DNA from: Polystyrenella longa
GTDB lineage: Bacteria; Planctomycetota; Planctomycetia; Planctomycetales; Planctomycetaceae
Length of the DNA stretch: 64,000 nt
NCBI RefSeq assembly: GCF_007750395.1
Contig: NZ_CP036281.1
Span: 4,053,001-4,117,000 of the forward strand
Direction of reading: 5' to 3'
Positions 7,413 through 15,459 of this stretch are shown piece by piece; position 1 is the stretch's first letter; the number at the start of each line of letters is the position of its first letter. The position numbers were made by a program, and so were the translations under genes. The notes under the pieces are model-generated. The model saw only the letters and a list, made by a program, of their open reading frames with translations. It was not told the DNA's origin and ran no database searches.

Positions 7413-9821
7413 TCAGTCGAGAGTGGGAATCGCTTCCGCATTCATTCCAGGAAGTTCTTCTGTCAAACGGGGTACACCCTGAAAAGATTCGTCCAGAACA
7501 ACCGAATTTGTTGCTCCACCATCCGTTTGACCAGTAAACTGCAGCGGAATCGCCATCACGCCATCCCACTGGTCAGGTCCCGCTTCGTAAATTCGGTCCT
7601 CGTTTTCAGCTGAGGGGCTTTTCCAAAGTGCGAATGAAAAATCCTCGTTCAGGAATGATTCATAGCCACTTACATAGAGTTCCGCACCATCGTTTCCAGA
7701 TGGGGCAACACCTGCCAGGCCGAACAGGGCAGGAGCGGGACCACTCAGTTCAATCAAAGTCTGGTCCAGTTCCAGGCCAACAGGTTGCCGAGAATCAACC
7801 GTCTCGGCTCGATGTAGCATGACGAGAGAATACATTCCCCGGAACGTCGATTTTGTCAGTTTGAGATGGAGTTCCTCTGTCTGCGACGTATAAACAAGCG
7901 GCCCCATCCCCCGCTTGAAACAATTGACCAGTTGCATTTCTCCCAACGGGCTCAGCAATTTAAAGGCAGACCGGCGGGAAGAAAACGCACAATTTTCCGC
8001 ACTGATTTTCGCCACTGAATAACTGTCCGGTGTTCCAGAACGCCAGGCAATTGCCGAAACGGGAGGTAACGATTCTGGAATCCCTTCCGAAAAGGAGCAA
8101 TCGCTCATCATCAGTTCGTCAGCTTGAACACGCACCAGTTCATTCAAAGGAGCTGAGTTCGTCTGTGAAGATTGTTTGCGTCGAAAATGGACATTCACTA
8201 AGGTCAGCTTCACTGCGGAAAAAAAGGCGGGGTTGTCTTCCACCACAATCACAGGTCGCGACTTACTCGCGCCGACGATCGTTAAGGAGCCTACACCACG
8301 CATGTCCGGTGCCCGGAACGGTCCGTTCGAGGTGAGATACAATCGACCATTCTCATCAGCAGGAGGCAACTCCAGTAGCTGGGATTGTTGATTTTCAAAC
8401 TCGGACAAACGCTCTTTCGCAGGAAACCCACTTGCGCTCGCCTGCTTGACTTCAGATTCCAGAGGAATCGTTAACGGAGTCGCTTCGATCTCAGGAAGCA
8501 ATCGTGGTTCTTTCAGACCGGCAGGACCCGTATTGCTGTTATCTGCCGTCGAGGTACGGCTTTCACTCGCAGGAGAGGTAGGTTCGATTTCCAACCCATC
8601 GAGTCTTTGCGCCAGCTCCTGCCAGACTTTCGGCATCGTGCCGTTTTCAGTCAGCACCACTGACGCCGCACCGCACACCGCAATCAACAATACAGCGGAC
8701 ACCCAGAACAGCCGTGAAGACTTTTGCTTCCAAGGTTCACCGGTCGGCACAAATGACCGAAACTGTTTGAGAAAGCAACGCACCGCACGACGACTCTGCT
8801 GTCGCACTGGCCCCAGAAGTTGCTGCAACTGAATGAACGAATGAGGACGCTCTTCAATGGTGGAACGAGTCATGTGTTGAATGATCTCTGCCAGTGGTGC
8901 CGGAGTATCGGGTGCCCACAGGCGAACATCGGGTATCGACTTCGTCTGGTGAGCGGCCAGTTTAGCGAGCGGATCCCCCGTCGGATGGGGAGGCCGCCCC
9001 CCCAAGAGCTGCCAGAGCAGACAGCCCAAAGCATAAATATCACTTTGAATGGAACAGGCATTTCCCGTCCCGATTAGTTCCGGAGCAATTCCATCGTACT
9101 GGTCGGGGGCAATTTGATCTCGCAAAACAAGTTCGGGAGAGATAGCCGGGGCGATACCGACATTGATCAACACCACCTCGCCCTGCTCGTTCAAACGGAC
9201 ATTGGATAGTCGCAAGTCTCCATGTTGCATCTGATGCTTTTCGAGCAACGCCAGGGAATCGACCAACTGACGGGCAATTTCGAGAACAACCGCCGCCGGA
9301 AATCTTCCTCGACGAGTCAGTAATTCTCCCAGATGATGCCCGGGAACATAGGAACTCAGAACAACCAACTGATCTTCACTCGGACTGAAAACCTGCCGTG
9401 GAAGTGCAAGTCCACGGTGCTGGATCGGCGCGAAATCAGAAACGGTCGTTTCGACTCGGCCTTGTATCTGCGGTAGGAATTCCTGAGGCAGTGTTATTGT
9501 TTTGAAAGCGTGCTCTTTGAACGATTTTTCGTCTGTGTTGATTGCTTTAAAAGTTCGGGTTCGTGTTCCGTAGCTCAATTCGTCGAGCAGCAACCAGGAG
9601 CCGACTTTCAGACTCGGTCCGTTCGTCTTTTCGAGAGAGCGTCCCTGAAAAGGCGTTAGCGTGCCTGTTTGAACCAGGGCATCCAGCCAGATCGAATCGA
9701 AAGCAGGCAGGTCTCGCGCGAGTCGTTTCACACGGCTCCGCGCGCGGCGAATATCTGCAGCCGTACACAGCTGCAGATCCGTCAGCGTCTGCATCAGTTT
9801 CTGAGACGGAGGGTCGATCAC
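7413..9821 (-). CDS. Membrane pseudokinase with beta-solenoid-like outer domain
   Basis: This 802-residue protein has an N-terminal eukaryotic-type Ser/Thr kinase fold (about residues 70-340), one transmembrane helix (about 370-392, FWVSAVLLIAVCGAASVVL), and a long outer part whose short repeating beta strands after residue 480 resemble a right-handed beta helix. The catalytic loop reads HGDLRLSN instead of HRDLKxxN, and the DFG position reads INVG, so the metal-binding Asp is missing; it is probably a pseudokinase. The APE-like segment (GIAPELIG) and SDIYALGCLLWQLL are conserved. A helical segment (residues 1-70) with TLTPFQ, common before planctomycete kinase domains, precedes the fold. A divergent receiver-like gene lies across the intergenic region. 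Ligand and partners are unknown. Confidence 0.8.
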   Translation of the reverse strand: MIDPPSQKLMQTLTDLQLCTAADIRRARSRVKRLARDLPAFDSIWLDALVQTGTLTPFQGRSLEKTNGPSLKVGSWLLLDELSYGTRTRTFKAINTDEKSFKEHAFKTITLPQEFLPQIQGRVETTVSDFAPIQHRGLALPRQVFSPSEDQLVVLSSYVPGHHLGELLTRRGRFPAAVVLEIARQLVDSLALLEKHQMQHGDLRLSNVRLNEQGEVVLINVGIAPAISPELVLRDQIAPDQYDGIAPELIGTGNACSIQSDIYALGCLLWQLLGGRPPHPTGDPLAKLAAHQTKSIPDVRLWAPDTPAPLAEIIQHMTRSTIEERPHSFIQLQQLLGPVRQQSRRAVRCFLKQFRSFVPTGEPWKQKSSRLFWVSAVLLIAVCGAASVVLTENGTMPKVWQELAQRLDGLEIEPTSPASESRTSTADNSNTGPAGLKEPRLLPEIEATPLTIPLESEVKQASASGFPAKERLSEFENQQSQLLELPPADENGRLYLTSNGPFRAPDMRGVGSLTIVGASKSRPVIVVEDNPAFFSAVKLTLVNVHFRRKQSSQTNSAPLNELVRVQADELMMSDCSFSEGIPESLPPVSAIAWRSGTPDSYSVAKISAENCAFSSRRSAFKLLSPLGEMQLVNCFKRGMGPLVYTSQTEELHLKLTKSTFRGMYSLVMLHRAETVDSRQPVGLELDQTLIELSGPAPALFGLAGVAPSGNDGAELYVSGYESFLNEDFSFALWKSPSAENEDRIYEAGPDQWDGVMAIPLQFTGQTDGGATNSVVLDESFQGVPRLTEELPGMNAEAIPTLD

Positions 9822-10186
9822 AGGGAACCGGAATCCTTTCCGAGTTCGTCGGGGCGGGGGAGAAGGTCGTCAGGGTCGGGAAATCGCCAGCAGGAGAGAT
9901 TCAGTTCACTGAGATCATGCTTAAAGCTCGACCACAGAGAGCAATCATCGGGAGGCCGCGAAATTGTACAAACTTCTTGAGCTGGCGCTAATCTTTTTTT
10001 AGGCGTATGCCCGGAGGATCCGGTGCAGAATCAAGGGATTCCGGCGTTTACAGCGGGAATCCAAACCTTATCGTTTCCTGCACCCCCTCTTTTAACTATA
10101 TTAGCAGTCAGCCCCTTCAAGCAAATACTGCTGTGAAGAGGACATTTCATCAACCGCTCGACTCCATCGCTGGAAAGTTTTTTCCT
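9822..10186. other. Divergent intergenic region
   Basis: This region separates the minus-strand pseudokinase gene from the plus-strand receiver-like gene and should hold both promoters. An ATG at 10007 opens the downstream frame, but the 60 residues it adds look non-coding. No clear -35/-10 pair or dyad was identified. Confidence 0.4.
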
Positions 10187-11041
10187 GTGCGAATTCTGAT
10201 TGTCATCCGCGAATCCTCTCCGCTGAACCAGTGGTTCACTGCGTCGATTGAACGGGTGCTTGCGGAAGAAAGTCAGGGCAGCCCCCAGTCGGGGCAGATA
10301 ATTCAACAAGCGTTTTTGCCGGAGGCAGCCGAACTTACCGAAATCGATCTCGTCCTGGTCGCGCTGGACTTTCCGGATCAATTCACGGGGGTAGAAATTG
10401 AACAAGCCCTCTCTTCTAACCCGCTAACTCGCTGGCTATGCGTCACCGGTCCCTGGTCCGAAGGGGATGGCCGCAATCGGACTTTCTGGCCGTTCGCTGT
10501 TCGAGTTCCCTGGCATCGATTTCCAGAACGATTCCGTCAGGAAATCGCTATCAAGGAAGATCGACTCACCGCCCTTCCCTTAACCGCTTCACGTAACGAA
10601 TGTTTTCTCTTTGAACAGCAAACGCTCGAATCGGTTGAGACAACGCTACCCGGCAATCGCCTCTCCATTGGCCTGTTAATCGACGACCCAGCCCTGCAAT
10701 TGTATTACCAGCAGTGGCTTTCCGGGTTGGGTTACAATGTTGACCGTTATTCGCTTCGAAAAGTTGAGCTCAAGACCGGTGGTCCTGAATCGTCAATCGT
10801 GGCCTCCCACTCCATCTGGATTATGGACCTCGATCCGTGGACGACTGAAAGACTACGCAAGATACCAAACATAAGGTTACAGATCGGATCCGAGTCGAGT
10901 CTTATTGGCCTCACCAACGAGATTAACCTCGAACAGTTCACCAGCATGAATCAACATGGAATCGATTCCGTGTTCCCCAAACTCATGGGTGAAACGGAGA
11001 TCTTAAGAACGATCAGATCCGTTCATCCCGTGAATCATTAA
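10187..11041 (+). CDS. Tandem receiver-like protein (degenerate REC plus C-terminal REC)
   Basis: The open frame begins at 10007, but I prefer the GTG at 10187: a GGAAAG site lies 9 nt upstream, and from there the protein begins with a receiver-like first strand, RILIVIRESS. This gives 284 residues. The C-terminal half has the receiver pattern in order: acidic pair in LLIDDPALQ, Asp in WIMDLDPW, Thr in LIGLT and Lys in VFPKLMG. The N-terminal half shows the same strand order (RILIVIRES, DLVLVALDF, RWLCVTGPW) but lacks the acidic pair and Lys, suggesting a degenerate second receiver. There is no output domain. The stop overlaps the convergent DUF1080 gene by 4 bp. Receiver assignment is my inference from motif spacing. 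Confidence 0.6.
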   Translation: MRILIVIRESSPLNQWFTASIERVLAEESQGSPQSGQIIQQAFLPEAAELTEIDLVLVALDFPDQFTGVEIEQALSSNPLTRWLCVTGPWSEGDGRNRTFWPFAVRVPWHRFPERFRQEIAIKEDRLTALPLTASRNECFLFEQQTLESVETTLPGNRLSIGLLIDDPALQLYYQQWLSGLGYNVDRYSLRKVELKTGGPESSIVASHSIWIMDLDPWTTERLRKIPNIRLQIGSESSLIGLTNEINLEQFTSMNQHGIDSVFPKLMGETEILRTIRSVHPVNH

Positions 11042-12477
11042 TTGGTCCCGGGCTGGAGAGACTGGATTTCAATCGCTTTGAAGTTCAAGTCGGTCGTCGG
11101 GTCATGCCCTTGAATGCTGATATGCCCTGCCTCAGTACGTAGCCCTTTACGAGGATTAGGATCCTCAGGGCGAGTGTCCATCCAGTCGGTCACTTGCAGA
11201 CCATTCACCCAGACAGCCAGGTGAGGACCGGAAGCGTTGAGCGTCATCTTAAACCATTCATGATCGTTCGCATTGATCCAGCGAGCGAAGTTTCGGCGGA
11301 AGATCGCCCCTGTCCCATGGTCGGCAGGTTGTGTTCGGTCTTCTTCTTTGAATCCGTTTTGAATCTGCATTTCATATCCGTTGGAAGGCGCTTCCGCCGT
11401 TCCTTTCTCTGCACGAAAGAAGATGCCACTGTTTAACGCTTCGCCATTGGTTTTCACGTCGAGTTGCAGCAGAAAATCTCCCCAGGTCTGCTCCGTTTCG
11501 AGGAACCCCCGGCCGGAATCATCGCCCCCTTTAACAGCAATGGTTCCCTCTTCAATTTCAAAACTACTATCCGAACCTGGGACGACCTGCCAACCATCCA
11601 AAGATTCCCCACTAAAGAGAGGCGTCATATCCAGCGGTTTGAGAATGATCTTCCGGAACTGAATCAGGCTTTTATTTTTCTGCAGGCCGATTCGTCCTGT
11701 CATTAGTGGATTTTCTGAATCGTCGGTGTAATCGAGTACCTTCGTTCCGTCGAGTTCGGCCTCGAGATGATTCCCTTTTGCAATGACGTGGAAAGTCTGC
11801 CATTCCCCTTCGTTGCTCACCAGTTCCAGCGGTTCAATTCGGCCGACCAAACCACCCGTTTTGAAACTGTCGTGAGAATCACAAATATTCAGTTCGTAAC
11901 ATTCGTCCGTGGGGTTAGGAGGATCTGCACTCGTTCGCAGAAATACTCCACTATTGCCTCCTTCAGCTGCTTTGAATTCACAAATAAGCTCATAGTCCGT
12001 AAAGAGCGATGTGGTGGAGAGGACGCTGATGCCTTTCGCATCCGAATCGGGTTGGATAAGGCCATCGCGAACGACCCATTCCAAGTCGTTATTACTTTCC
12101 CAACCAAACAACGTTTTTCCATCGAATAACGCGATCCACCCCTCTTCGATCTGCTCCTGAGTTAAAACCTGAGGAGGATCTTTGATCTCGAATTCCGCAG
12201 CAACAGCCAGTTCATTTCTTTTGGGTTTCTCTGCGACTGGTTCCGACTCTGGTTTCGTTTCGGGTTCTGGCTTTGGTTCTGGCACAGTTGGAGCGTTTTC
12301 TTCCGGTTCCGTTGTGGGTTGAGGGACGGGATCGGCTTCCCCGTCTGTTTCAACCGACTCTTTCTCTACTGTCTCTTTCAACGCGGGAGGTTCGGGACAA
12401 CCTGCCAGAATTGAGACAGAAGAAATCAGGAACAGCACACAGAACAACCGGCGATACAGAACGGTAGCAGGAATCAT
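11038..12477 (-). CDS. Lipoprotein with two DUF1080 (3-keto-disaccharide hydrolase-type) domains
   Basis: The ATG at 12477 gives a signal that ends in the lipobox ILAGC. A Glu/Pro-rich linker of about 80 residues with PEPKPEPETKPE-type repeats follows. Two DUF1080 (laminin-G-like jelly-roll) domains come next. The first starts at GWIALFDGKTLFGWE near residue 115 and the second at TPLFSGESLDGWQVV near 290; each has the FDGK/FSGESLxGW start and the GDF/YELxxEFK-type strand. DUF1080 proteins are greatly expanded in planctomycetes; some act on 3-keto-glycosides, others may only bind sugars. An outer-envelope carbohydrate role is likely. The two domains differ enough that only one may be active. 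Confidence 0.85.
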   Translation of the reverse strand: MIPATVLYRRLFCVLFLISSVSILAGCPEPPALKETVEKESVETDGEADPVPQPTTEPEENAPTVPEPKPEPETKPESEPVAEKPKRNELAVAAEFEIKDPPQVLTQEQIEEGWIALFDGKTLFGWESNNDLEWVVRDGLIQPDSDAKGISVLSTTSLFTDYELICEFKAAEGGNSGVFLRTSADPPNPTDECYELNICDSHDSFKTGGLVGRIEPLELVSNEGEWQTFHVIAKGNHLEAELDGTKVLDYTDDSENPLMTGRIGLQKNKSLIQFRKIILKPLDMTPLFSGESLDGWQVVPGSDSSFEIEEGTIAVKGGDDSGRGFLETEQTWGDFLLQLDVKTNGEALNSGIFFRAEKGTAEAPSNGYEMQIQNGFKEEDRTQPADHGTGAIFRRNFARWINANDHEWFKMTLNASGPHLAVWVNGLQVTDWMDTRPEDPNPRKGLRTEAGHISIQGHDPTTDLNFKAIEIQSLQPGTN

Positions 12478-12657
12478 GAGTAGGTCAGTCCGTTGAATAG
12501 GCAATAAAAGAACTGGTAATCAGCATATACCACGAAATACAGTGTGTATCACTGTGTCATCAGCAGAAGCGTTACCACCTCCCTGATGCAGTTCCTACCT
12601 TAAAGAGTGCGCGGAGCGCTTGCAAACGTCCTGGTACATTCGGATCCGCAAGGACAC

Positions 12658-14571
12658 CTATTCCGATTTCTTATCAGAATCCGCGTTCGCTTCTTCCGCA
12701 GGGGTTTCTTCAGTGACGGCAGAGATTTCGACGTTATCGGTTTCAGTCGACTCAGCCGTTTCGTCTTCGGTCTGCTCCTCGGCTTCTGGTTCCAGACTGA
12801 GGATGGGATCGTCTTTTAATGCTTCCAGAACGAGCGAACCAAATTTCCCTTCGCAACCGGGACATTTTGCTTTGGCGATACTCTTGGCTTTGGCTCCGCC
12901 GAATTTCTCGGCCGTACGCCCTTCTTCCGACATCACTAAACCGCACTTCTCGCATTGGTAACCGACAGAGATCAATTCAAAACTGCTATCTGCCTTGTAG
13001 TATTCCGGTTGATCCAGCGCAGGAACTGTCTTCGATGTGTAATGGCATTTGAAGACTTCGTAGGTGGCTTCCATAGGAATTCCAGCGTCCGCAGCGAATT
13101 CAACTAAACCGCAAACGGAACGCATTCCATTTGCAAACTGACGGAACTGCGACAGACTGAATGATAGGAACTCAAGTTCGCTGCTTTCATCCATCCGAGG
13201 CATCTGCACAGCAATACGTGCTTCACCAAACACTGGGATGTCGTGGAACAAGGATGTTTGTCCCGGTGGGCAAGGTTGTACAATTCGCAGCTCGCTGAAA
13301 TTTTCCGTTGAGAAAAAGCGATGCTTATGACAGGGGAGCTTTTCGATCGAAATTCCCTGTCTTAAATGTTCGTAAATTTCCTCACGAATCGCGGGGTTCT
13401 TTTTCGCACCGCTTCCAAACAGAGAGCCAGACTTGGTCAATTCGCAGATCAAAACGCCTTCTTTGGAGAAAGCGATTTCAGCGGGAACGAACTCTTTGGT
13501 CAAACTACCCGGGCGGAGCTTCAATCGAGAAGGATCAACCTGATGCTGACAGACGTCTTGCATCCAACCGCTGTAATCACCGGTAACGATGGTTTGTTCG
13601 TCGGTGCTACCTTCATCCAGTTTACCTTCGTTGTCTACTTCTTCCGTTGGTTTCGGTTTAGGCTCTTCCTTGGGAACATGGAACGTCGCTTTGCAAACAG
13701 GGCAACGGCCAGTGAGTCCGCGATGTTTCTCGCGTACTTTAATTCGATGGCCTTTGGGACAATAGACGATGAACATACCGGGAGCCAGCTTGTTCCTTTT
13801 CTTGCCCGACTCTCGCTCTTCTTCCAAAGCAATATTCAACAGCACATCGGCGCCGGTAGCTTCGGAATGGGATACTTCATTTTCATCACGCTTGAATGCA
13901 TCCCCTCTATTGCTGACGGGCGTTTCAGTGGGAGCGGATTCATCGGTCGACTTGGCCGCATCGTCAGAAGTGGCTTCTGCTAGTGGATAAACCGTCTCTT
14001 CTGATGCATCAACTGATTCTGGCTGCGACTCTATGTCCTCGGCGATGGGAGCATCTTCGGATTCGGTTTGTTCATGCTTCTGATCTTGTTCGGGAGTAAA
14101 ACGCTGGACGGAATTAGCCGAGATAGAAGTGGCCGAATCGGCTGCAGCAGGAGCGTTCTTTAGGCTGAAGCTGCCACTGGAAGAGACGCCGGTCGATAAT
14201 TCAAAACCTTCTTCGTCATCTTCTTCGAACTCAAATGCTTCCTGATCTGCCTGGGCTTCCTGCAGACTCTCCGGGCTGTAAATGACTTGCTGGGGGCGAG
14301 ATTTCATCTCGCGATAAGCGGCGGCAATATCTTCGCGCATAAAACCACTACAGTTCCAGCAGCGAACGAGACCCGAACGAACCATCTCTCCGCAACCTGG
14401 GCACTCGACCTCTTGGTCTTGGTCTTCGACGGATACACCTTCCAGAGTGTTCTGCCCAACCTCATTCGCATTGCCTTCATTCTGCATTACATGTTTACAG
14501 GTAGGGCAAACGGGAGTATCAGGGAGAAGCATCGACTTACAGGAAGGACATTGATTGAATGTCACCGGCAT
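12658..14571 (-). CDS. Multi-zinc-ribbon protein of unknown function
   Basis: This 637-residue protein has several zinc-ribbon pairs: C8-PS-C11 with C22-PT-C25, a second CPGC/CWNC pair near residues 55-75, a third CPKGH...CPVC ribbon near 270-300, and a C-terminal CEKC...CPGC ribbon near 540-575. Acidic, Ser/Glu-rich low-complexity sequence lies between ribbons 2 and 3 and at the C-terminus. The segment between ribbons 3 and 4 (about 330-530) looks globular. No signal peptide is visible, so it is probably cytoplasmic. Planctomycetes carry many such proteins with no assigned role; nucleic-acid or protein binding is a guess. It follows a long gap and precedes the DUF1080 gene on the same strand. 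Confidence 0.8.
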   Translation of the reverse strand: MPVTFNQCPSCKSMLLPDTPVCPTCKHVMQNEGNANEVGQNTLEGVSVEDQDQEVECPGCGEMVRSGLVRCWNCSGFMREDIAAAYREMKSRPQQVIYSPESLQEAQADQEAFEFEEDDEEGFELSTGVSSSGSFSLKNAPAAADSATSISANSVQRFTPEQDQKHEQTESEDAPIAEDIESQPESVDASEETVYPLAEATSDDAAKSTDESAPTETPVSNRGDAFKRDENEVSHSEATGADVLLNIALEEERESGKKRNKLAPGMFIVYCPKGHRIKVREKHRGLTGRCPVCKATFHVPKEEPKPKPTEEVDNEGKLDEGSTDEQTIVTGDYSGWMQDVCQHQVDPSRLKLRPGSLTKEFVPAEIAFSKEGVLICELTKSGSLFGSGAKKNPAIREEIYEHLRQGISIEKLPCHKHRFFSTENFSELRIVQPCPPGQTSLFHDIPVFGEARIAVQMPRMDESSELEFLSFSLSQFRQFANGMRSVCGLVEFAADAGIPMEATYEVFKCHYTSKTVPALDQPEYYKADSSFELISVGYQCEKCGLVMSEEGRTAEKFGGAKAKSIAKAKCPGCEGKFGSLVLEALKDDPILSLEPEAEEQTEDETAESTETDNVEISAVTEETPAEEANADSDKKSE

Positions 14572-15049
14572 CTTCGGGTCCGTTTATCAAAGCAGGGTTG
14601 AGATGAATCTGTCTGATCAGGCTGCCTCTCAGAAAAGTTAAGGCAGGAGACAGTGAGAGCGACTGAAATCGTATCTGCAGTTTTACCTGCTGTTCGCCTC
14701 CTGCGGCCCGTGATTTCATTATACCCGTGACGGGTAACCTTGTGTCACTTTCTCCTGTGAACTGAGAGATCAGAGATTGGAGTTGAGTTGAGGGAATTGC
14801 GGAAACAAAGCTGAAAACCATTATTTCAGTCCGACCACTTCAAAAAAAGTAAGGATCGATAAATTCTTATAGTTCCCCACGTTAATCTATCACAACTGGC
14901 TGGGGCAGGTGGGGCACAAATTTCGTTTTCCTGTTGATTCAGCCCTAAAAAGGAGAACACAGGCAATATAAGACGCATTTCATCCGGAGCAAAACGAGGC
15001 TGACAGCAACTGAGAAGCCTTACTGTCGTTGCTAACCCGTATAAATAGA

Positions 15050-15079
15050 AAAAACCGAAAGAGGCGGGTCCTCTTTCGG
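15050..15079 (-). terminator. Rho-independent terminator on the minus strand
   Basis: CCGAAAGAGG (15055-15064) pairs perfectly with CCTCTTTCGG (15070-15079) around a 5-nt loop. Read on the minus strand the stem is followed at once by a run of six T (15049-15054). It lies about 380 nt beyond the stop of the transglutaminase-like gene, so it ends either that mRNA with a long 3' tail or a separate small transcript. Confidence 0.8.
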
Positions 15080-15210
15080 CTTTCGGTGGCATGATGTGGT
15101 GGGGGAAGTGTTTTTAGATAGGCAGGATGCAGCCCCTCTCCAAGGGCTGACATAATCTCTCTCATTATTTCGAAGTTCGATTCAGAACCCGCATCAAACT
15201 TCGACTCTCT
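15080..15210 (-). ncRNA. Candidate structured small RNA or 3' UTR ahead of terminator
   Basis: Just before the minus-strand terminator lie two more hairpins: TCGAAGTT/AACTTCGA (15170-15177 with 15197-15204) and CAGCCC/GGGCTG (15130-15135 with 15144-15149). With the terminator they give a compact unit of about 155 nt with three stem-loops. It matches no RNA family that I can recognise from conserved motifs (tmRNA, SRP RNA and RNase P RNA were considered). It may equally be the 3' UTR of the gene ending at 15460. Confidence 0.3.
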
Positions 15211-15459
15211 CTGGATAAACCTAATTGCAGAAGGCGTGCCAAAGAGTATCCCCGGGAGAAAGTTTCACGTCACCACTAACCAACACACTCAACATAAACT
15301 CATAACACAGAGCATGTTAACGCATAATACACGTCCTTAAATTAGATGGAATGTATTTTCGAGTCAGTCCACTCATTGTAAATATTTCAAGCGAGTTGCC
15401 TGATAAATTGTAAGAGTGACAATGTAACCAAGGCCGATTCGGAGAGTTCAACCCCGTTT

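Larger units (their letters stand above)
14572..15459. other. Long intergenic region with terminator and hairpins
   Basis: No convincing coding frame exists here; short minus-strand frames overlap the hairpins described separately. The stretch 15050-15204 contains three perfect hairpins, the last with a T-tract on the minus strand. 14580-15050 shows nothing I can name. Confidence 0.5.

Noticed and set aside
10007-10186. Upstream 60-codon extension of the receiver-like gene from ATG 10007
   Set aside because: The extension has no domain-like content and only a weak ribosome site, while GTG 10187 has GGAAAG at good spacing and starts a beta strand of the fold.
14826-15165. Minus-strand frames of 60-90 codons near the candidate small RNA
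   Set aside because: They run through the terminator hairpin, have no conserved sequence and no ribosome site.
15170-15210. tRNA-like or tmRNA-like T-arm
   Set aside because: The GGTTCTGAATCGAAC stretch on the minus strand resembles a T-arm at first sight, but no acceptor stem, anticodon arm or CCA context can be formed.
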